DNA from: an uncultured Chloroflexota bacterium
GTDB lineage: Bacteria > Chloroflexota > Anaerolineae > Aggregatilineales > Phototrophicaceae
Direction: 5' to 3'
Assembly: GCA_903904765.1 (NCBI GenBank)
Contig: CAIVEA010000370.1
Coordinates: 1 to 7,448, forward strand
DNA: 7,448 nt
Made by a program: the position numbers and the translations under genes. This document shows, in pieces, positions 6,293-7,448 of this stretch; the first letter of the stretch is position 1; every line of letters begins with the position of its first letter. The notes under the pieces are model-generated. The model was not told the origin of the DNA. It worked only from the letters and a program-made list of their open reading frames with translations, and ran no database searches.

Positions 6293-7448
6293 TTACTTCG
6301 CGCCCGCCAAGAACCACGAGTCCTGATTCCAGCCAATCGAGGCCAGAGTCGGGTCCCAGTTCTGGAGGTTCGGTTGCGCGGCACTGACCACCAGTGAGGT
6401 GTTCACCCAGATCCAAGGAGCATCGTTCTTGAGCAGTTCTTGTACCTGCTTGTAGATGTCGGCACGCTTGGTCTGATCGCAACCCGCCATCGTGGTCGCT
6501 TCGTCCATCAGCTTGTTGACTTCGGGGTTGTTGTACGAGGACACATTGAATCCCGCGCCCACCACGTCGTTCGCCGGGTCATAGTTGGCACGCAGATCGT
6601 TTGGATTGTCCGGGATGCTATAGCCCCAGAACAGCATGATCGCGTCATAGGTTTGGCCGGTCAGGTTCGTCACCAGCACGTTGAAGTCCACCATCTGGAA
6701 GTCCAGCTTCACGCCGACTTTGCTCCACTGGTCTTGCAGCAGCACACCCACCGATTCGCTGCCGGTGTTGCCCGCGTTGGTTTCCAGCTTGAAGGTCAGC
6801 GGCGTGCCATCGGCGGCATTGGGAGCGCCCTTCGCCACGCGGGGGGTGGTTGGGTCATTGTCGTCATCCACCCAGCCTGCTTCTTCCAGCAAGCTGTTGG
6901 CTTTTTCCAGATCGAACGGATATGGAGCGAGGTCGCTATTGAACGCCCATGAGGTCGGCAGCACCGGAGCCGCCAACTGGATGCCTTCGCTGCCCAGCGC
7001 CTTTTCGTTGATTTCCTGCCAGTTCATGGCGTACATCAGCGCCTGACGCACACGCACATCGCCCAGAATCGGGTGCGCGCCCTGATCTATGGCGTTGCCG
7101 TTCTCATCCAGCCCGTTCTGCGGGTTGGCGGGGTCAGCCAGATTGAAACTGATGAAGCGCAGGCTGGTGGCGGGGCTTTCAAAGACCAGCGCCTCGCCGT
7201 TCTTGCCCATTTCGCGCAGTTCGTTCTGGCGGTCTTCCGGCGCGCTGAAGGTGGTCAGTTCGCCCGCCTTGCCCTGCTCGAGGATCAGGGTTTCATCGGC
7301 GACACTCTTGAACACCCAGCCTTCGGGGACGACGTAGCCATATTGAGCATCCGGGTAGGTCTGGTCAGCCTTGAGCGTGACCTGTTCGCCGGGGCGGAAG
7401 TTGGCAAAGCTGAACGGGCCAGCGGTCACGGTGGGGTTCATGTTGAAG
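6293..7448 (-). CDS. ABC transporter substrate-binding protein, SBP_bac_5 (peptide/nickel) family, C-terminal part
   Basis: About 384 codons are present, ending in TAA (6295-6293). The Met at 7441 is internal: the frame continues upstream to the edge (Phe-Asn precede it), and the text NPTVTAGPFSF is the mid-protein block of this family, so the signal peptide and lipobox lie outside. Numbering from that Met, DVRVRQALMYAMN (128-140) is a clear family signature. It is followed by the LEKANSLLEEAGW helix (178-190) and a C-terminal lobe with YNNPEVNKLMDEA (303-315) and GCDQTKRADIYKQVQELL (320-337). The protein captures peptides or similar solutes outside the membrane and delivers them to the permeases encoded directly downstream. 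Two Asp/Asn-rich stretches (105-123 and 191-212) look like surface loops. The ligand cannot be read from the sequence. Confidence 0.92.
   Translation of the reverse strand, partial: FNMNPTVTAGPFSFANFRPGEQVTLKADQTYPDAQYGYVVPEGWVFKSVADETLILEQGKAGELTTFSAPEDRQNELREMGKNGEALVFESPATSLRFISFNLADPANPQNGLDENGNAIDQGAHPILGDVRVRQALMYAMNWQEINEKALGSEGIQLAAPVLPTSWAFNSDLAPYPFDLEKANSLLEEAGWVDDDNDPTTPRVAKGAPNAADGTPLTFKLETNAGNTGSESVGVLLQDQWSKVGVKLDFQMVDFNVLVTNLTGQTYDAIMLFWGYSIPDNPNDLRANYDPANDVVGAGFNVSSYNNPEVNKLMDEATTMAGCDQTKRADIYKQVQELLKNDAPWIWVNTSLVVSAAQPNLQNWDPTLASIGWNQDSWFLAGAK

Noticed and set aside
6193..6482. Two short minus-strand frames (63 and 83 codons) across the binding protein 3' end and the intercistronic gap
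   Set aside because: They overlap the binding protein out of frame and read through the hairpin. No Shine-Dalgarno or protein features support them.
7290..7345. A 'PEGW' stretch in the binding protein resembling the 'PxGW' start of the accessory domain in the two hydrolases
   Set aside because: It lies within the normal SBP_bac_5 fold, and the characteristic F-K-[IM]-N ending at the right distance is missing, so the match is probably chance.
1..7448. Mobile element, CRISPR array, tRNA/rRNA or riboswitch
   Set aside because: I saw no transposase or integrase motifs, repeat-spacer pattern, tRNA-like cloverleaf or rRNA sequence. All gaps longer than 50 bases are accounted for by the hairpins and sites listed.

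Overview
The window (7,448 bp, GC-rich) is a protein-coding stretch read almost entirely on the minus strand. Protein style suggests the phylum Chloroflexota (Anaerolineae-like), probably an environmental or metagenomic genome. The hints are the permease with an acidic DxDxDG insert, the matching substrate-binding protein, the CACTG-type serine hydrolase and the CCCCTCTCC/GGAGAGGGG palindrome. This placement is an inference from protein style, not a database result.

Layout, in the direction of minus-strand transcription (right to left): (1) 7448-6293, the C-terminal part of an extracytoplasmic oligopeptide/dipeptide-type solute-binding protein, whose N-terminus lies beyond the right edge. (2) A 97-bp gap (6196 to 6293) with a perfect 12-bp hairpin, a likely attenuator or mRNA stabiliser. 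(3) 6196-5117, a DppB-type permease with an unusual acidic, EF-hand-like insert in its first external loop. (4) 5101-4175, a DppC-type permease 15 bp downstream. (5) A 151-bp gap with a REP-like palindrome and a possible promoter. (6) 4023-2071, a secreted beta-lactamase-fold (S12/class C) serine hydrolase with extra N- and C-terminal domains. (7) 2040-124, a secreted alpha/beta hydrolase of the tripeptidyl-aminopeptidase (TAP) type with an extra C-terminal domain. The minus-strand block converges on a plus-strand gene whose last 14 codons occupy 1-45, and a bidirectional terminator at 69-102 separates the two.

Taken together, the genes look like an extracellular peptide-scavenging locus. Two exported serine hydrolases could trim peptides or amides outside the membrane, and a binding protein plus two permease subunits would import the products. 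No ATPase subunit (DppD/DppF) is present in the window. It may lie to the right of the window or elsewhere in the genome.

I found no mobile element, CRISPR array, tRNA or rRNA, and no clearly new system. The points most worth a second look are the putative calcium-binding insert in the DppB-type permease, and what appears to be the same small accessory domain at the N-terminus of one hydrolase and the C-terminus of its neighbour.
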